A DNA stretch of 64,000 nt, taken from Zeimonas sp050187175 (GTDB lineage: Bacteria > Pseudomonadota > Gammaproteobacteria > Burkholderiales > Burkholderiaceae_E). Position numbers and translations under genes: made by a program. Of the stretch, positions 38,790 through 47,608 are shown one piece after another (position 1 is the first letter of the stretch; every line of letters starts with the position of its first letter). The DNA lies in contig JBFWXS010000010.1 of NCBI GenBank assembly GCA_050187175.1, forward strand, positions 61,596-125,595, in the 5' to 3' direction. The notes beneath the pieces were generated by a model, which was given only the letters and a program-made list of their open reading frames with translations, made no database searches and was not told where the DNA came from.

Positions 38790-40145
38790 TCAAGCGGCGC
38801 CGGGCAGCACTTCGCGCACCGGGGAGGTGTCGGTTCGGGAGTCCTGCGCAGAAGAGGCTTCGGTGACGTCGCCATCGCCTGGGAGCGCAGCGCCGCCGTA
38901 GCGCCGCTGCACATAGTCGTCGACGATCGCCTGGAACTCCTCGGCGATGCGCTCGCCCTTCAGCGTGATCGTGCGCTGGCCGTCGACGAACACCGGCGCC
39001 ACCGGCGCCTCGCCGGAACCGGGCAGCGAGATGCCGATGTCGGCGTGCTTGCTTTCGCCTGGGCCGTTGACGACACAGCCCATCACGGCCACCTGCATCG
39101 CCTCCACGCCCGGGTACTGCTGCTTCCAGATCGGCATCTGATGCCGCAGATGGCTCTGGATCTTGGAGGCCAGCTCCTGGAAGAAGGTGCTGCTGGTGCG
39201 GCCGCAGCCCGGGCAGGCGATGACCATGGGCGTGAACGCGCGCAGGCCCATTGTCTGCAGGATCTCCTGCGCGACGATGACCTCGTTGCAGCGGTCGCCG
39301 CCCGGCTCGGGCGTCAGCGACACGCGGATGGTGTCGCCGATGCCTTCCTGCAGCAGCACGGCCAGCGCCGCGGTCGACGCGACGATGCCCTTGCTGCCCA
39401 TGCCGGCCTCGGTCAGGCCCAGATGCAGCGGCCAGTCGCAGCGCGCCGCCAGCTCACGGTAGACGGCCACCAGGTCCTGCACGTTCGAGACCTTGGCCGA
39501 CAGGCAGATCGCATCGCCGGGCAGGCCCAGCTGCTCGGCGCGGCGTGCGCTGTCGACGGCCGACGTGACCAGCGCCTCACGCATCACGGCCTGCGCTTCC
39601 CACGGCTGCGCGCGGGCGGCGTTCTCGTCCATCAGGCGCGCCAGCAGGCTCTGGTCGAGGCTGCCCCAGTTCACGCCTATGCGCACCGGCTTGCCGTGGC
39701 GCTGCGCGATGTCGATCATCTGCGCGAAGTTGTCGTCGCGCTTGCGGCCGGCGCCGACATTGCCCGGATTGATCCGGTACTTGGACAGTGCCTCGGCGCA
39801 GGCCGGATGCTCGGCCAGCAGCTTGTGGCCGTTGTAGTGGAAATCGCCGACCAGCGGCACGTCGACGCCCATGCGGTCGAGCTGGTCGCGGATCGCCGGC
39901 ACCGCGTCGGCGGCGGCCGGCGTGTTGACGGTGATGCGCACGATCTCGGAGCCGGCGCGCGCCAGCTCCTTCACCTGGATGGCGGTGGCGATCGCGTCGG
40001 CGGTGTCGGTATTGGTCATGGACTGCACCAGCACCGGCGCGCCGCCGCCCAGCCGCACAACGCGCTGGCCCCAGCCGATGCGCATCTGCCGGCTGGCGCG
40101 CCGGGCCGCCGGCCCGACCGGCATCGGAAGACAGCGATCGTTCAT
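38790..40145 (-). CDS. ispG: 4-hydroxy-3-methylbut-2-en-1-yl diphosphate synthase
   Basis: A 451-residue [4Fe-4S] enzyme of the MEP isoprenoid pathway. The TIM-barrel N-terminus has VLVQSMTNTDTADAIATAIQ and RINPGNVGAG. The cluster cysteines lie in CPGCGRTSS and MGCVVNGPGE; the C-terminal Glu follows. The family insert (about 60-70 residues) typical of proteobacterial long forms is present, and a short acidic tail ends the protein. It lies 14 bases after rodZ in the usual rodZ-ispG-hisS order. Confidence 0.97.
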   Translation of the reverse strand: MNDRCLPMPVGPAARRASRQMRIGWGQRVVRLGGGAPVLVQSMTNTDTADAIATAIQVKELARAGSEIVRITVNTPAAADAVPAIRDQLDRMGVDVPLVGDFHYNGHKLLAEHPACAEALSKYRINPGNVGAGRKRDDNFAQMIDIAQRHGKPVRIGVNWGSLDQSLLARLMDENAARAQPWEAQAVMREALVTSAVDSARRAEQLGLPGDAICLSAKVSNVQDLVAVYRELAARCDWPLHLGLTEAGMGSKGIVASTAALAVLLQEGIGDTIRVSLTPEPGGDRCNEVIVAQEILQTMGLRAFTPMVIACPGCGRTSSTFFQELASKIQSHLRHQMPIWKQQYPGVEAMQVAVMGCVVNGPGESKHADIGISLPGSGEAPVAPVFVDGQRTITLKGERIAEEFQAIVDDYVQRRYGGAALPGDGDVTEASSAQDSRTDTSPVREVLPGAA

Positions 40146-40159
40146 CGGGCCGCCCACGG

Positions 40160-41221
40160 TCAATCGACGGTCAGCCGCGCGACGCCCTGCCGCGTGGGAG
40201 CCTTCAGATCGATCGGCTGGCCGCCGCGCTCCAGCCGCACATAGCCGGCGTTGCCGACCACCAGCGTGTAAGGCCGCTTGCCCTGCACTTCGCGGGTGCT
40301 CTGCGCCGGCTGCGTGCCATACAGCAGGACGCTGCCGGCGGCATCGCGGACCTCGACCCACGATTCGCGCTCGAACGTGAAGCGCAGCGCGTCGGGCGCC
40401 GCTGCGGCGGACGGCGCGGCAGCGGCCGGCACCAGCGGCTGCGGGCCGGTCGCTGTGGAGGTGCCGCCGGCAGTGCCCGCAGCGGGAGCCGCGCCGGCCG
40501 ATGCCGCACCCGGCGTTCCAGACGTTGCCGGCGCTCCAGGCGCTCCAGACATTCCGGACGCAGCGCCTGCACCCGCCCCCGGCGGCGCCGTCGACGATGC
40601 AGCCGGCTGGCCCGGCGCCGGCGAGCCCGCCGACGAAGACCCCCTGGCCGCGGAGCCCGATCCCGCCGCTCCGCCGGCCGTGCCGCCGGAGCCGGCAGTG
40701 CCGTCGGCCCCCGGCAGCGGCACGGCATCGACCGCGCGGCTCGAGGTGCCGGTACCGGCCTCGTCGGTCCCCCCGAAATCGGCTGAACGGCCGAAATACA
40801 GCGCGATGGCGACGACGCCGATCACGCCCAGCAGGATCCACACCAGCTTGCTGCCGGAGCCGCCATTGGCGAAGCCCAGCGCGCCGTGCTTGGGCAGCGG
40901 CGCCTCCAGCGACGCGGACGGCCGCAGCTCGGCCGCCGGCACGTGGCCGCCGACCGCGGTCAGCAAGGGATCGATGTCGATCTGCAAGGCCTTGCCGTAG
41001 GCACGGATCGCGCCGCGCACGAACGCCTGGCCGGGCAGCGCATTCCAGTCGGAGCGTTCGAGCGCCTCGATCTGGCGCGGCACCATGCCCAGCTTGGCGG
41101 CCACGTCGGACACCGACAGCCCGCGCTGCTGCCGCGCCGCGGACAGCTGCTCCATGCTCGTGATCGGCCCGTTCGGCGCGGCTGCGTCGGACGGGGTCGG
41201 AACGGAAGAGGTCTCAGTCAC
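40160..41221 (-). CDS. rodZ: RodZ-like cytoskeletal helix-turn-helix protein
   Basis: A 353-residue bitopic protein. The cytoplasmic helix-turn-helix (residues ~22-95: LSAARQQRGLSVSDVAAKLG) binds MreB in RodZ. A membrane helix (SKLVWILLGVIGVVAIALYF) and a ~120-residue Ala/Gly/Pro/Ser-rich periplasmic linker follow. The C-terminal DUF4115 beta domain begins RFTFERESWVEVRDAAGSVL. It starts with GTG, overlapping the pilF end by 8 bases, with AGGGAGA upstream. It probably controls rod shape. The linker carries degenerate 9- and 12-base repeats. Confidence 0.9.
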   Translation of the reverse strand: MTETSSVPTPSDAAAPNGPITSMEQLSAARQQRGLSVSDVAAKLGMVPRQIEALERSDWNALPGQAFVRGAIRAYGKALQIDIDPLLTAVGGHVPAAELRPSASLEAPLPKHGALGFANGGSGSKLVWILLGVIGVVAIALYFGRSADFGGTDEAGTGTSSRAVDAVPLPGADGTAGSGGTAGGAAGSGSAARGSSSAGSPAPGQPAASSTAPPGAGAGAASGMSGAPGAPATSGTPGAASAGAAPAAGTAGGTSTATGPQPLVPAAAAPSAAAAPDALRFTFERESWVEVRDAAGSVLLYGTQPAQSTREVQGKRPYTLVVGNAGYVRLERGGQPIDLKAPTRQGVARLTVD

Positions 41222-42041
41222 TGAATCTCCCTGAGGCCAGCAGATTCGCTTCGCGCGACTCCGGGAAGCGCCGGCGAAGCTGCGTCGCCAGGCTGGCTTC
41301 CGCATCGCGATTGCCCAGCGTGCGCTCGACCCGCAGCGCGAGCCACAGCGTCTGCGCCGTCGGATCGTAGGTGCTGATCAGCCGCTGCGCATAGAAGCGC
41401 GCGCGCTCGGCATCGCGACGCTTCAGGAACAGCTCGCCGAGGTTGTACATGGCGACCGCGTTCATCGGGTCGACCTGGAACGAGCGCAGGAAATAGGCCT
41501 CGGCCGCCGCTTCGTCGCCGGACTTCAGCAAGCAGATGCCGGCATTGTGCAGCGGCTTGGCCGGCGTCGCATACAGCGGGTTGGCCAGTGCCTTCTGGAA
41601 GAACTCGATCGCGCGCTTCTCGCGGCCGGTGTTGCACAGGAACCAGCCGTAGCCGTTGTTCAGGTCCGGATCCGTCGGCCGCAGCTTCAGGCCGCGCTGG
41701 AAGGCGTCCTCGGCACGATCGCGGTCGCCCAGGTCCATGTAGATCAGGCCCAGCACGCCGTAGGCGGCGGCGTAGGTCGGATCGATCTGCAGCGCCTGGC
41801 GCAGTTCTTCGAGCGCGACCGGGATGTTGCCCTGCTGGTAGTAGCTGGCCCCCAGCTCGAGTCGGATGCGCGCGCGGCGGCGCGTGTCGCTCTCCTCGGT
41901 CGACTCCGGCAACGGCGATGCGACTTCCCTGCCATCGCCGCTGCCGGCCGGCGGCGTCGCGCACCCGGACAGCAGCGCGGCGCCGGCCAGCACCATCGCC
42001 AGCAGCGCGCGCGCGACGGGATCCCGCAGCGCCCGGTTCAT
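41214..42041 (-). CDS. pilF: Type IV pilus biogenesis lipoprotein PilF/PilW
   Basis: A 275-residue outer-membrane lipoprotein (signal peptide with lipobox LLSGC near residue 27) made of TPR repeats (NIPVALEELRQALQIDPTYA, RAEDAFQRGLKLRPTDPDLN, GREKRAIEFFQKALANP). It is the pilotin that brings the PilQ secretin to the outer membrane, needed for type IV pili. It lies between rlmN (4-base overlap) and rodZ, the usual place. It matches the Pil-Chp operon at 50-58 kb. Confidence 0.95.
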   Translation of the reverse strand: MNRALRDPVARALLAMVLAGAALLSGCATPPAGSGDGREVASPLPESTEESDTRRRARIRLELGASYYQQGNIPVALEELRQALQIDPTYAAAYGVLGLIYMDLGDRDRAEDAFQRGLKLRPTDPDLNNGYGWFLCNTGREKRAIEFFQKALANPLYATPAKPLHNAGICLLKSGDEAAAEAYFLRSFQVDPMNAVAMYNLGELFLKRRDAERARFYAQRLISTYDPTAQTLWLALRVERTLGNRDAEASLATQLRRRFPESREANLLASGRFSD

Positions 42042-43249
42042 CGGATCTCCGCCAGCGCGATCGTGCGCCGCGCCCGCGGTTCGCCGGGGGTTCCCGATGC
42101 ACCAGGCGCACCAGGCACACCAGGCGCATCGGGTGCACCGGATGCACCGGATGCACGCAAGCGCGTACGCTCGTTCAAGCGCGTGCGGTCGCGCACCTCG
42201 CCGGCGAGCTGGCCGCAGGCGGCATCGATATCGTCGCCGCGCGTGCGGCGCACCGTGGTCACGATGCCGGCGTCCAGCAGCCGCTGCGCGAAGCGGCGCA
42301 CGCGCTCGGCCGGCGAGCGCCGCAGCCCGGCGTTCGGGAACGGGTTGAACGGGATCAGGTTGAACTTGCAGGGCACGCCGCGCACGCAGTCCAGCAGCTG
42401 GGCGGCGTGCGCATCGCTGTCGTTCACGCCGTCCAGCATCACGTATTCGAAGGTGATGAAATCGCGCGGCGCGCGTTCCAGATAGCGCCGGCACGCGGCC
42501 ATCAGCTCGGCCAGCGGGTACTTGCGGTTCAGCGGCACCAGCTCGTCGCGCAGTGCGTCGTTCGGCGCATGCAGCGAGACCGCCAAAGCCACCGGGCAGT
42601 CTTCACGCAGCCGGTCGATCATGGGCACAACGCCCGACGTCGACACGGTGACGCGCCGGCGCGACAGGCCATACGCATGGTCGTCGAGCATGATGCGCAG
42701 CGCGCTCAACGTGGCCGCGTAGTTCTGCAGCGGCTCGCCCATGCCCATGAATACGACGTTGCTGATCACGCGGCCGTCCGGCCCGCCGGCGCCCGGCGCG
42801 CCCGCACCCAGAGCGCGATTGGCATGCCAGAGCTGGCCCACGATCTCATGCGCCGCCAGATTGCGCGAAAAGCCCTGCTTGCCGGTCGAGCAGAACAGGC
42901 AGTTGACGGCACAACCGGCCTGCGTCGACACGCACAGCGTGCCGCGGTCGGCTTCCGGGATGAACACCGCCTCGACGGCGTCGCCGCCGCCGACGTCGAG
43001 CAGCCACTTGCGCGTGCCGTCGGCCGATTCATGGTCGCGCAGCACCGGCGGCGCGGCCACGACGGCGCGCTCGCGCAGCACCGCGCGGAACTCCTTCGCG
43101 AGATCGCTCATCGCGTCGAAGTCCGCTTCGCCGCGCTGATGCAGCCAGCGCATCAGCTGGCGCGCCCGGAACGGCTTCTGCCCCCAATCGGCGCAGCGCT
43201 GCGCCAACCCGTCAGCGTCCAGCCCGAGCAGGTTGACGGTATCGCTCAT
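42038..43249 (-). CDS. rlmN: Dual-specificity rRNA/tRNA methyltransferase RlmN
   Basis: A 403-residue radical-SAM enzyme that methylates C2 of A2503 in 23S rRNA and A37 in some tRNAs. The radical-SAM motif is CAVNCLFCSTGKQGFSRNL, with the catalytic cysteine pair completed near the C-terminus (CGQLAGEVRDRTR). N-terminal FRARQLMRWLHQ is typical. It has an unusual C-terminal tail with Gly/Ala/Pro/Ser repeats (GAPDAPGVPGAPGASGTPGE), coded by 9- and 12-base repeats at about 42090-42165. It is 40 bases downstream of ndk. Confidence 0.96.
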   Translation of the reverse strand: MSDTVNLLGLDADGLAQRCADWGQKPFRARQLMRWLHQRGEADFDAMSDLAKEFRAVLRERAVVAAPPVLRDHESADGTRKWLLDVGGGDAVEAVFIPEADRGTLCVSTQAGCAVNCLFCSTGKQGFSRNLAAHEIVGQLWHANRALGAGAPGAGGPDGRVISNVVFMGMGEPLQNYAATLSALRIMLDDHAYGLSRRRVTVSTSGVVPMIDRLREDCPVALAVSLHAPNDALRDELVPLNRKYPLAELMAACRRYLERAPRDFITFEYVMLDGVNDSDAHAAQLLDCVRGVPCKFNLIPFNPFPNAGLRRSPAERVRRFAQRLLDAGIVTTVRRTRGDDIDAACGQLAGEVRDRTRLNERTRLRASGASGAPDAPGVPGAPGASGTPGEPRARRTIALAEIR

Positions 43250-43288
43250 TGTGTATCCGGCCTACGCTGATGCCGCAGAGTCCCCAGC

Positions 43289-43714
43289 TTAACGCGAATG
43301 GACGTCGAGCGCGGGGAAGAAGAACCCGATCTCGGTACGGGCGGTTTCCGCGCCGTCCGAGCCGTGCACCGCATTGGCGTCGATGCTGTCGGCGAAATCG
43401 GCACGAATCGTGCCCGGCGCCGCCTTCTTCGGATCGGTGGCGCCCATCAGGTCGCGGTTCTTCTGGATCGCGTCGTCGCCTTCGAGGACCTGGATCATGA
43501 CCGGGCCCGAGACCATGAAATCGACCAGATCCTTGAAGAAAGGACGCTCTTTGTGCACGGCGTAGAAAGCTCCGGCCTGCTCGCGCGACAAATGCATCAT
43601 GCGCGCGGCGATGACCTTCAGACCGGCACCTTCGAAGCGCGTATAGATCTGTCCGATGACGTTCTTCGCGACGGCGTCGGGCTTGATGATCGACAGCGTA
43701 CGTTCGACTGCCAT
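43289..43714 (-). CDS. ndk: Nucleoside diphosphate kinase
   Basis: A 141-residue enzyme transferring the gamma-phosphate between NTPs and NDPs. The start MAVERTLSIIKPDAVAKNVI, the active-site His in NAVHGSDG and the C-terminal IGFFFP are exact family features. Length matches (about 141). It is the first gene of the ~17-kb leftward block. Confidence 0.98.
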   Translation of the reverse strand: MAVERTLSIIKPDAVAKNVIGQIYTRFEGAGLKVIAARMMHLSREQAGAFYAVHKERPFFKDLVDFMVSGPVMIQVLEGDDAIQKNRDLMGATDPKKAAPGTIRADFADSIDANAVHGSDGAETARTEIGFFFPALDVHSR

Positions 43715-43952
43715 TTTATGAACCCCTTGTTGATCCCTGTTGATTCCGCGACTGGAAAAAATTCAGCCAAATGAGTAGCTTACGCCACTTGCTTACGCCA
43801 ATTTCTCAGAATTTTGACGAATCGACAAGTTTAGCATAGCGGCGCAAAGGGACGATGACCGCCCCCTGCCCGCCTCGGGTTTCGGCCCGGCCATTGAACT
43901 GAAGCACATTCCCCCCTATCTTTCAGCCTGGACACTTCGAGGAGTACCAACG
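43715..43952. other. AT-richer divergent promoter region between ndk and the BI-1 gene
   Basis: 238 bases that stand out by lower GC. They must hold promoters for both the ndk block and the BI-1 gene. A TTGACG near 43814-43819 on the + strand resembles a -35, but no matching -10 at good spacing is clear. Confidence 0.5.
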
Positions 43953-44663
43953 ATGGCAATTCCGCAGACCCGTACCGCCGGCCAGATCGGCGGCAGCAGT
44001 TCCGAACTGAGCACCCTGCAGACCCGCAACCGGGTCCTGCGTAACACCTACTGGCTGCTCGCGCTGTCCATGGTCCCCACCGTGCTCGGGGCCTGGATCG
44101 GCGTGCGCACCGGCTTCAGCTTCTTCGCCGGCAGCCCGTTCATCGGCCTGCTCGTGTTCCTCGGCGTCGCCTTCGGCTTCTTCTTCGCGATCGAGCGCTT
44201 CAAGAACAGCAGCATCGGCGTCGTCCTGCTGCTGGCCTTCACGTTCTTCATGGGGCTGATGCTGTCCCGGCTGATCGGGGCGGTGATGGGCTTCAGCAAC
44301 GGTGCCAGCCTGATCATGACCGCCTTCGGCGGCACCGCCGCCATCTTCGCCGTGATGGCCACCGTGGCCACCGTGTCGAAGCGCGACTTCAGCGGCATGG
44401 GCAAATGGCTGCTGGTCGGTTTCGGCGTCGTGTTCATCGCGGCGATCGCCAACATCTGGCTGCAGATGCCCGCGCTGACGCTGACCGTCTCGGCGCTGGC
44501 CGTACTGATCTTCTCCGCCTTCATCCTGTACGACCTGCAGCGGGTGGTGAACGGCGGCGAGACCAACTACGTCACGGCGACGCTGTCGGTCTATCTGAGC
44601 GTCTACAACGTGTTCTCGAACCTGCTGGTGCTGCTGGGCGTGCTCGGGGGCGACCGCGACTGA
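43953..44663 (+). CDS. Bax inhibitor-1 / YccA family membrane protein
   Basis: A 236-residue integral membrane protein with seven helices, in the UPF0005/BI-1 family (E. coli YccA, YbhL). YccA binds and modulates the FtsH protease in E. coli, which fits hflKC elsewhere in the window; others of the family act as calcium leak channels. Typical features are the soluble start with RNRVLRNTYWLLALSMVP and the C-terminal LYDLQRVVNGGETNYVTATL with conserved acids. GAGGAGT precedes the ATG. A terminator follows. Confidence 0.94.
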   Translation: MAIPQTRTAGQIGGSSSELSTLQTRNRVLRNTYWLLALSMVPTVLGAWIGVRTGFSFFAGSPFIGLLVFLGVAFGFFFAIERFKNSSIGVVLLLAFTFFMGLMLSRLIGAVMGFSNGASLIMTAFGGTAAIFAVMATVATVSKRDFSGMGKWLLVGFGVVFIAAIANIWLQMPALTLTVSALAVLIFSAFILYDLQRVVNGGETNYVTATLSVYLSVYNVFSNLLVLLGVLGGDRD

Positions 44664-44686
44664 CAGGGCACTCCTCTCGTCCTGAC

Positions 44687-44720
44687 GCCCGCCTCGGCCT
44701 GGCCGCGGCGGGCTTTTTTT
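44687..44720 (+). terminator. Rho-independent terminator of the BI-1 gene
   Basis: GCCCGCC (44687-44693) pairs with GGCGGGC (44707-44713), followed by seven T. It lies 24 bases after the stop. Confidence 0.92.
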
Positions 44721-44780
44721 GGCTTGGTGTCGCGGGTCGGCGCATGCCTAGGGCGCCGCAGGCAAAGGCGTGGGGCGGCA

Positions 44781-44851
44781 GGCCGGATGTATGCGGCGCC
44801 GAGCAGCGCAGGGGAGTCGGCCCAAAGGGCCGACCGCCGCATCATCCGGCC
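44781..44851. repeat. Nested inverted repeat at the rlmD 3' end
   Basis: An outer pair (44781-44798 with 44835-44851) is complementary over 17 bases with one extra base in the left arm. An inner perfect 8-bp hairpin (44816-44823 with 44827-44834, loop AAA) abuts it. The right arm overlaps the rlmD stop (44842-44844). There is no T run, so it may act as an mRNA end-stabilising structure or a convergent barrier. Confidence 0.7.
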
Positions 44852-46206
44852 CGCCGGCCCGCGCCTGCCGCTCCCCGCTCGAATACGGCAATCGACTCAA
44901 CGTGCGAGGTATGCGGAAACATGTTCACCGCCCCCGCCGCCTTCAGCACGAAATCGCCCTGATGCACCAGAATGCCTGCGTCGCGCGCCAGCGTCGCGGG
45001 ATTGCATGACACATAGACGATGCGGACCGGCTTGACCGGATCGGCAGCCAGGGCCTTGACCACCTCCAGCGCTCCTTCGCGCGGCGGGTCGATCAGCAGG
45101 CGGTCGAAACGGCCCAGTGCCTGCCAGGCCTCGCTCGTCAGCTCGAACAGGTTCGCCGTGCGGAATTCGCAGCGGGCCTGCAATCCGTTGAGGGCCGCGT
45201 TCTCTGTCGCGCGCCGGGTCAGCGTCGCGCTGCCTTCGATGCCGACCACCGCGGCCGCGCACGTGGCCAGCGGCAGCGTGAAGTTGCCGAGGCCGCAGAA
45301 CAGATCGGCGATGCGGTCGTCCGGCTGCGGATCGAGCAGCCTGATCGCACGCCCGACCAGCACCTCGTTGATCCGATGGTTGACCTGGGTGAAGTCGGTC
45401 GGGCGAAACGGCATCGTCACGCCGAATTCGGGCAGCCGGTAGTGCAGCGTCGATACCGCCCCGTCGGACGGAGCGCGGCCTTGCGGATCACAGAACAGCT
45501 CGATCGAATCCGGACCCTTCGGCTGCAGCCACAGTTCGAGGCGCCAGCGCTGTGCGAACTCGCGCAGCCGCTGCGCATCGGCGGCATCGATCGGTTCGAG
45601 CACGCGGAACACCAGCGCGACGCCGTCGGCCGCGCCCACCGCCAGCTCGATCTGCGGCATGCGGTCACGGATGCTCAGGCCGGCGACCAGCTCGCGCAGC
45701 GGCATCAGCAGCGCCGAGACGGCCGGCGGCAGTACGTGGCACTCGCGCATGTCGGCCACATAGCTGGAACCGCGCTCGTGGAAACCGACCAGCACCCCGC
45801 CCTTCTTCGGCACATGACGCACCGACAGCCGCGCGCGATAGCGATAGCCCCAGGTAGGGCCGGCGATCGGACGCAGCACGACCTCGGGCTCGACCTTGCC
45901 GAGATGCTTCAACTGATCTTCGAGCGCACGCTGCTTGACCGCGAGCTGTACGCCCGGCTCCAGGTGCTGCATCGAACAGCCGCCGCAGACACCGAAGTGC
46001 GGACAGCGCGGCGCCACGCGGGCACTGCTCGGGCGCAGCATCTCGATCGTCTGCGCCACGTCGAACTTCGGCTTGCGGCGCACCAGTTGGGCCGTGACCC
46101 GCTCGCCGGGCAGCGCGCCGCGGACGAACACGACCTTGCCGTCATGCCGCGCGACGCCATTGGCTTCGAGATCGAGCGATTCGACCTCCAGGATCAGATC
46201 GCTCAA
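44842..46206 (-). CDS. rlmD: 23S rRNA (uracil-1939-C5)-methyltransferase RlmD
   Basis: A 454-residue enzyme: a TRAM domain (SDLILEVESLDLEANGVARH), a cluster-binding motif with CPHFGVCGGC, and the methyltransferase domain with DLFCGLGNFTLPLA, LLIDPPREG and catalytic YVSCNPATLARD. It converts U1939 in 23S rRNA. The start is TTG with no clear ribosome site; the frame is open back to the gap, so an upstream start is possible, but the TRAM domain begins right here. It ends inside a large inverted repeat. nlpD lies upstream on the same strand. Confidence 0.95.
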   Translation of the reverse strand: MSDLILEVESLDLEANGVARHDGKVVFVRGALPGERVTAQLVRRKPKFDVAQTIEMLRPSSARVAPRCPHFGVCGGCSMQHLEPGVQLAVKQRALEDQLKHLGKVEPEVVLRPIAGPTWGYRYRARLSVRHVPKKGGVLVGFHERGSSYVADMRECHVLPPAVSALLMPLRELVAGLSIRDRMPQIELAVGAADGVALVFRVLEPIDAADAQRLREFAQRWRLELWLQPKGPDSIELFCDPQGRAPSDGAVSTLHYRLPEFGVTMPFRPTDFTQVNHRINEVLVGRAIRLLDPQPDDRIADLFCGLGNFTLPLATCAAAVVGIEGSATLTRRATENAALNGLQARCEFRTANLFELTSEAWQALGRFDRLLIDPPREGALEVVKALAADPVKPVRIVYVSCNPATLARDAGILVHQGDFVLKAAGAVNMFPHTSHVESIAVFERGAAGAGRRAG

Positions 46207-46231
46207 TTCGCGGACCCAGATCGCTGACGGG

Positions 46232-46371
46232 TGCGGCCGGCTGAGGTGCGGCCGGCTGAGGNNNNNNNNNNNNNNNNNNNNNNNNNNNNNNNNNNNNNNN
46301 NNNNNNNNNNNNNNNNNNNNNNNNNNNNNNNNNNNNNNNNNNNNNNNNNNNNNNNNNNNNNCCGGCTGAGG
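46232..46371. repeat. 15-bp tandem repeats around a 100-N gap between rlmD and nlpD
   Basis: Two identical 15-base units (GTGCGGCCGGCTGAG) lie at 46232-46261, then N at 46262-46361, then a partial unit (CCGGCTGAGG) and a degenerate one. The region carries no gene that I can see, but the length hidden by the gap is unknown. Confidence 0.85.
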
Positions 46372-46431
46372 CGCGGCCGGCCGGGTTACGGCCGACTAAG
46401 GCGCAGGCCGCCGCGCAAAGACGGATCATGA

Positions 46432-47550
46432 TCAACGAACCGGCAGGAACTTCTGCGGGTCGACCGGCTTGCCCTGCTTGCGGATCTCGAAATGCAGCTT
46501 GGGCCGGTCCGTGCCGGAGCTGCCGAGCTCGGCGATGCGCTGGCCGCGCTTGACGTTCTGGCCTTCCTTCACGAGCAGCGCGCGGTTGTGCGCATACACC
46601 GACAGCGTGTTCGCGTCATGCTTGACGATCAGCAAATTGCCGTAGCCGCGCGGTCCCGGACCGGCAAAGATGACGCGCCCGTCGTTGGCTGCCACTATCG
46701 GATCGCCCGGCCGGCCTTCGATGGCCATGCCCATGCTGCGCGGCTCGGAAAACGGCTGCAGTACGCGGCCGCCGGCCGGCCAGATGAAGCCGCCCGCGCC
46801 CGCTTCCGCTGCGGCAGCCGAGGGCGGCGCGCTGGCCACCGGGCCGCTCGGTGCGGAGGCAACAGGCGCAGCGGGCGCCGGCGATCCCGCGGCGGGCGAT
46901 CCCGAGCCGGGCGCAGCCGAGCCCTGCTGAGCCGAACCCTGAGGCGTGGAAGCCGGGGCTGCGGCTCCCGGCGCAGCGGCGCCCTTCAGCTCGGCGAACA
47001 GCGCATCCGAATACGGCTGCTTGACCGCCTTCGGAGTGGTCTTCAGCAGATTCGACGAAGGCATGGCCGGCGCGGCGATGACACTGCCCGGCGTGGGCGG
47101 TGCAGGCGGCAGCGGAGGCATAGGCGCGGCCGCGCCCGGCAGCGGACGCGACTCGACGCTGCTCGGACGAATCGGGACCGTCTCGACCACCAGCGGCGCC
47201 TCCGGCGCGCCGGGAGCGACGCCCGGCTGTACCGGCGCACCCGGCACCGGAGAGGGCTGCGCGGACGGCAGCGCGGCCCCTGGCGGCGTCTCGGCCGCGA
47301 CCGGCGCCCCGGCTGCGCCCGGCGCAGCGCCGGGGAGAGACGACGGCGCGCTGACGATAGGTGCGCCCGCGGACTCGACGGCCGGCGGCGTAGGCGCCTG
47401 GCCGCGGATCGGCGGAGCGCGATGCACGATCGGCGCCGGCGGCTGGCTCGCGCAGCCCGCCAGCAGCGCGAGCAGCGCTGCCGCGGCAAAGGGCTTGCGG
47501 ATGAACGATACGACGTCGATGGCGAGCACGCCTGCTGATTGATTCGCCAT
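46432..47550 (-). CDS. nlpD: NlpD-type M23-domain lipoprotein (amidase activator), LysM absent
   Basis: A 372-residue lipoprotein (lipobox LLAGC near residue 33). The C-terminal LytM/M23 domain (from ~residue 245) has GYGNLLIVKHDANTLSVYAH and KLHFEIRKQGKPVDPQKFLP. The first His of HxH is replaced by Lys, as in E. coli NlpD and EnvC, so it is a degenerate enzyme that activates the AmiC amidase in septum splitting. The ~190 residues before it are Pro/Ala/Gly/Ser-rich; I cannot find the LysM domain that NlpD normally has. ATG was chosen over an earlier in-frame ATG at the complement of 47652 because it directly precedes the signal peptide. It follows pcm. Confidence 0.9.
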   Translation of the reverse strand: MANQSAGVLAIDVVSFIRKPFAAAALLALLAGCASQPPAPIVHRAPPIRGQAPTPPAVESAGAPIVSAPSSLPGAAPGAAGAPVAAETPPGAALPSAQPSPVPGAPVQPGVAPGAPEAPLVVETVPIRPSSVESRPLPGAAAPMPPLPPAPPTPGSVIAAPAMPSSNLLKTTPKAVKQPYSDALFAELKGAAAPGAAAPASTPQGSAQQGSAAPGSGSPAAGSPAPAAPVASAPSGPVASAPPSAAAAEAGAGGFIWPAGGRVLQPFSEPRSMGMAIEGRPGDPIVAANDGRVIFAGPGPRGYGNLLIVKHDANTLSVYAHNRALLVKEGQNVKRGQRIAELGSSGTDRPKLHFEIRKQGKPVDPQKFLPVR

Positions 47551-47608
47551 TTGAATTTCTCGCGCCTCGAAAGGCGCCGGCACGAACGAAGAAAAGGGCG
47601 GCAGTGCG

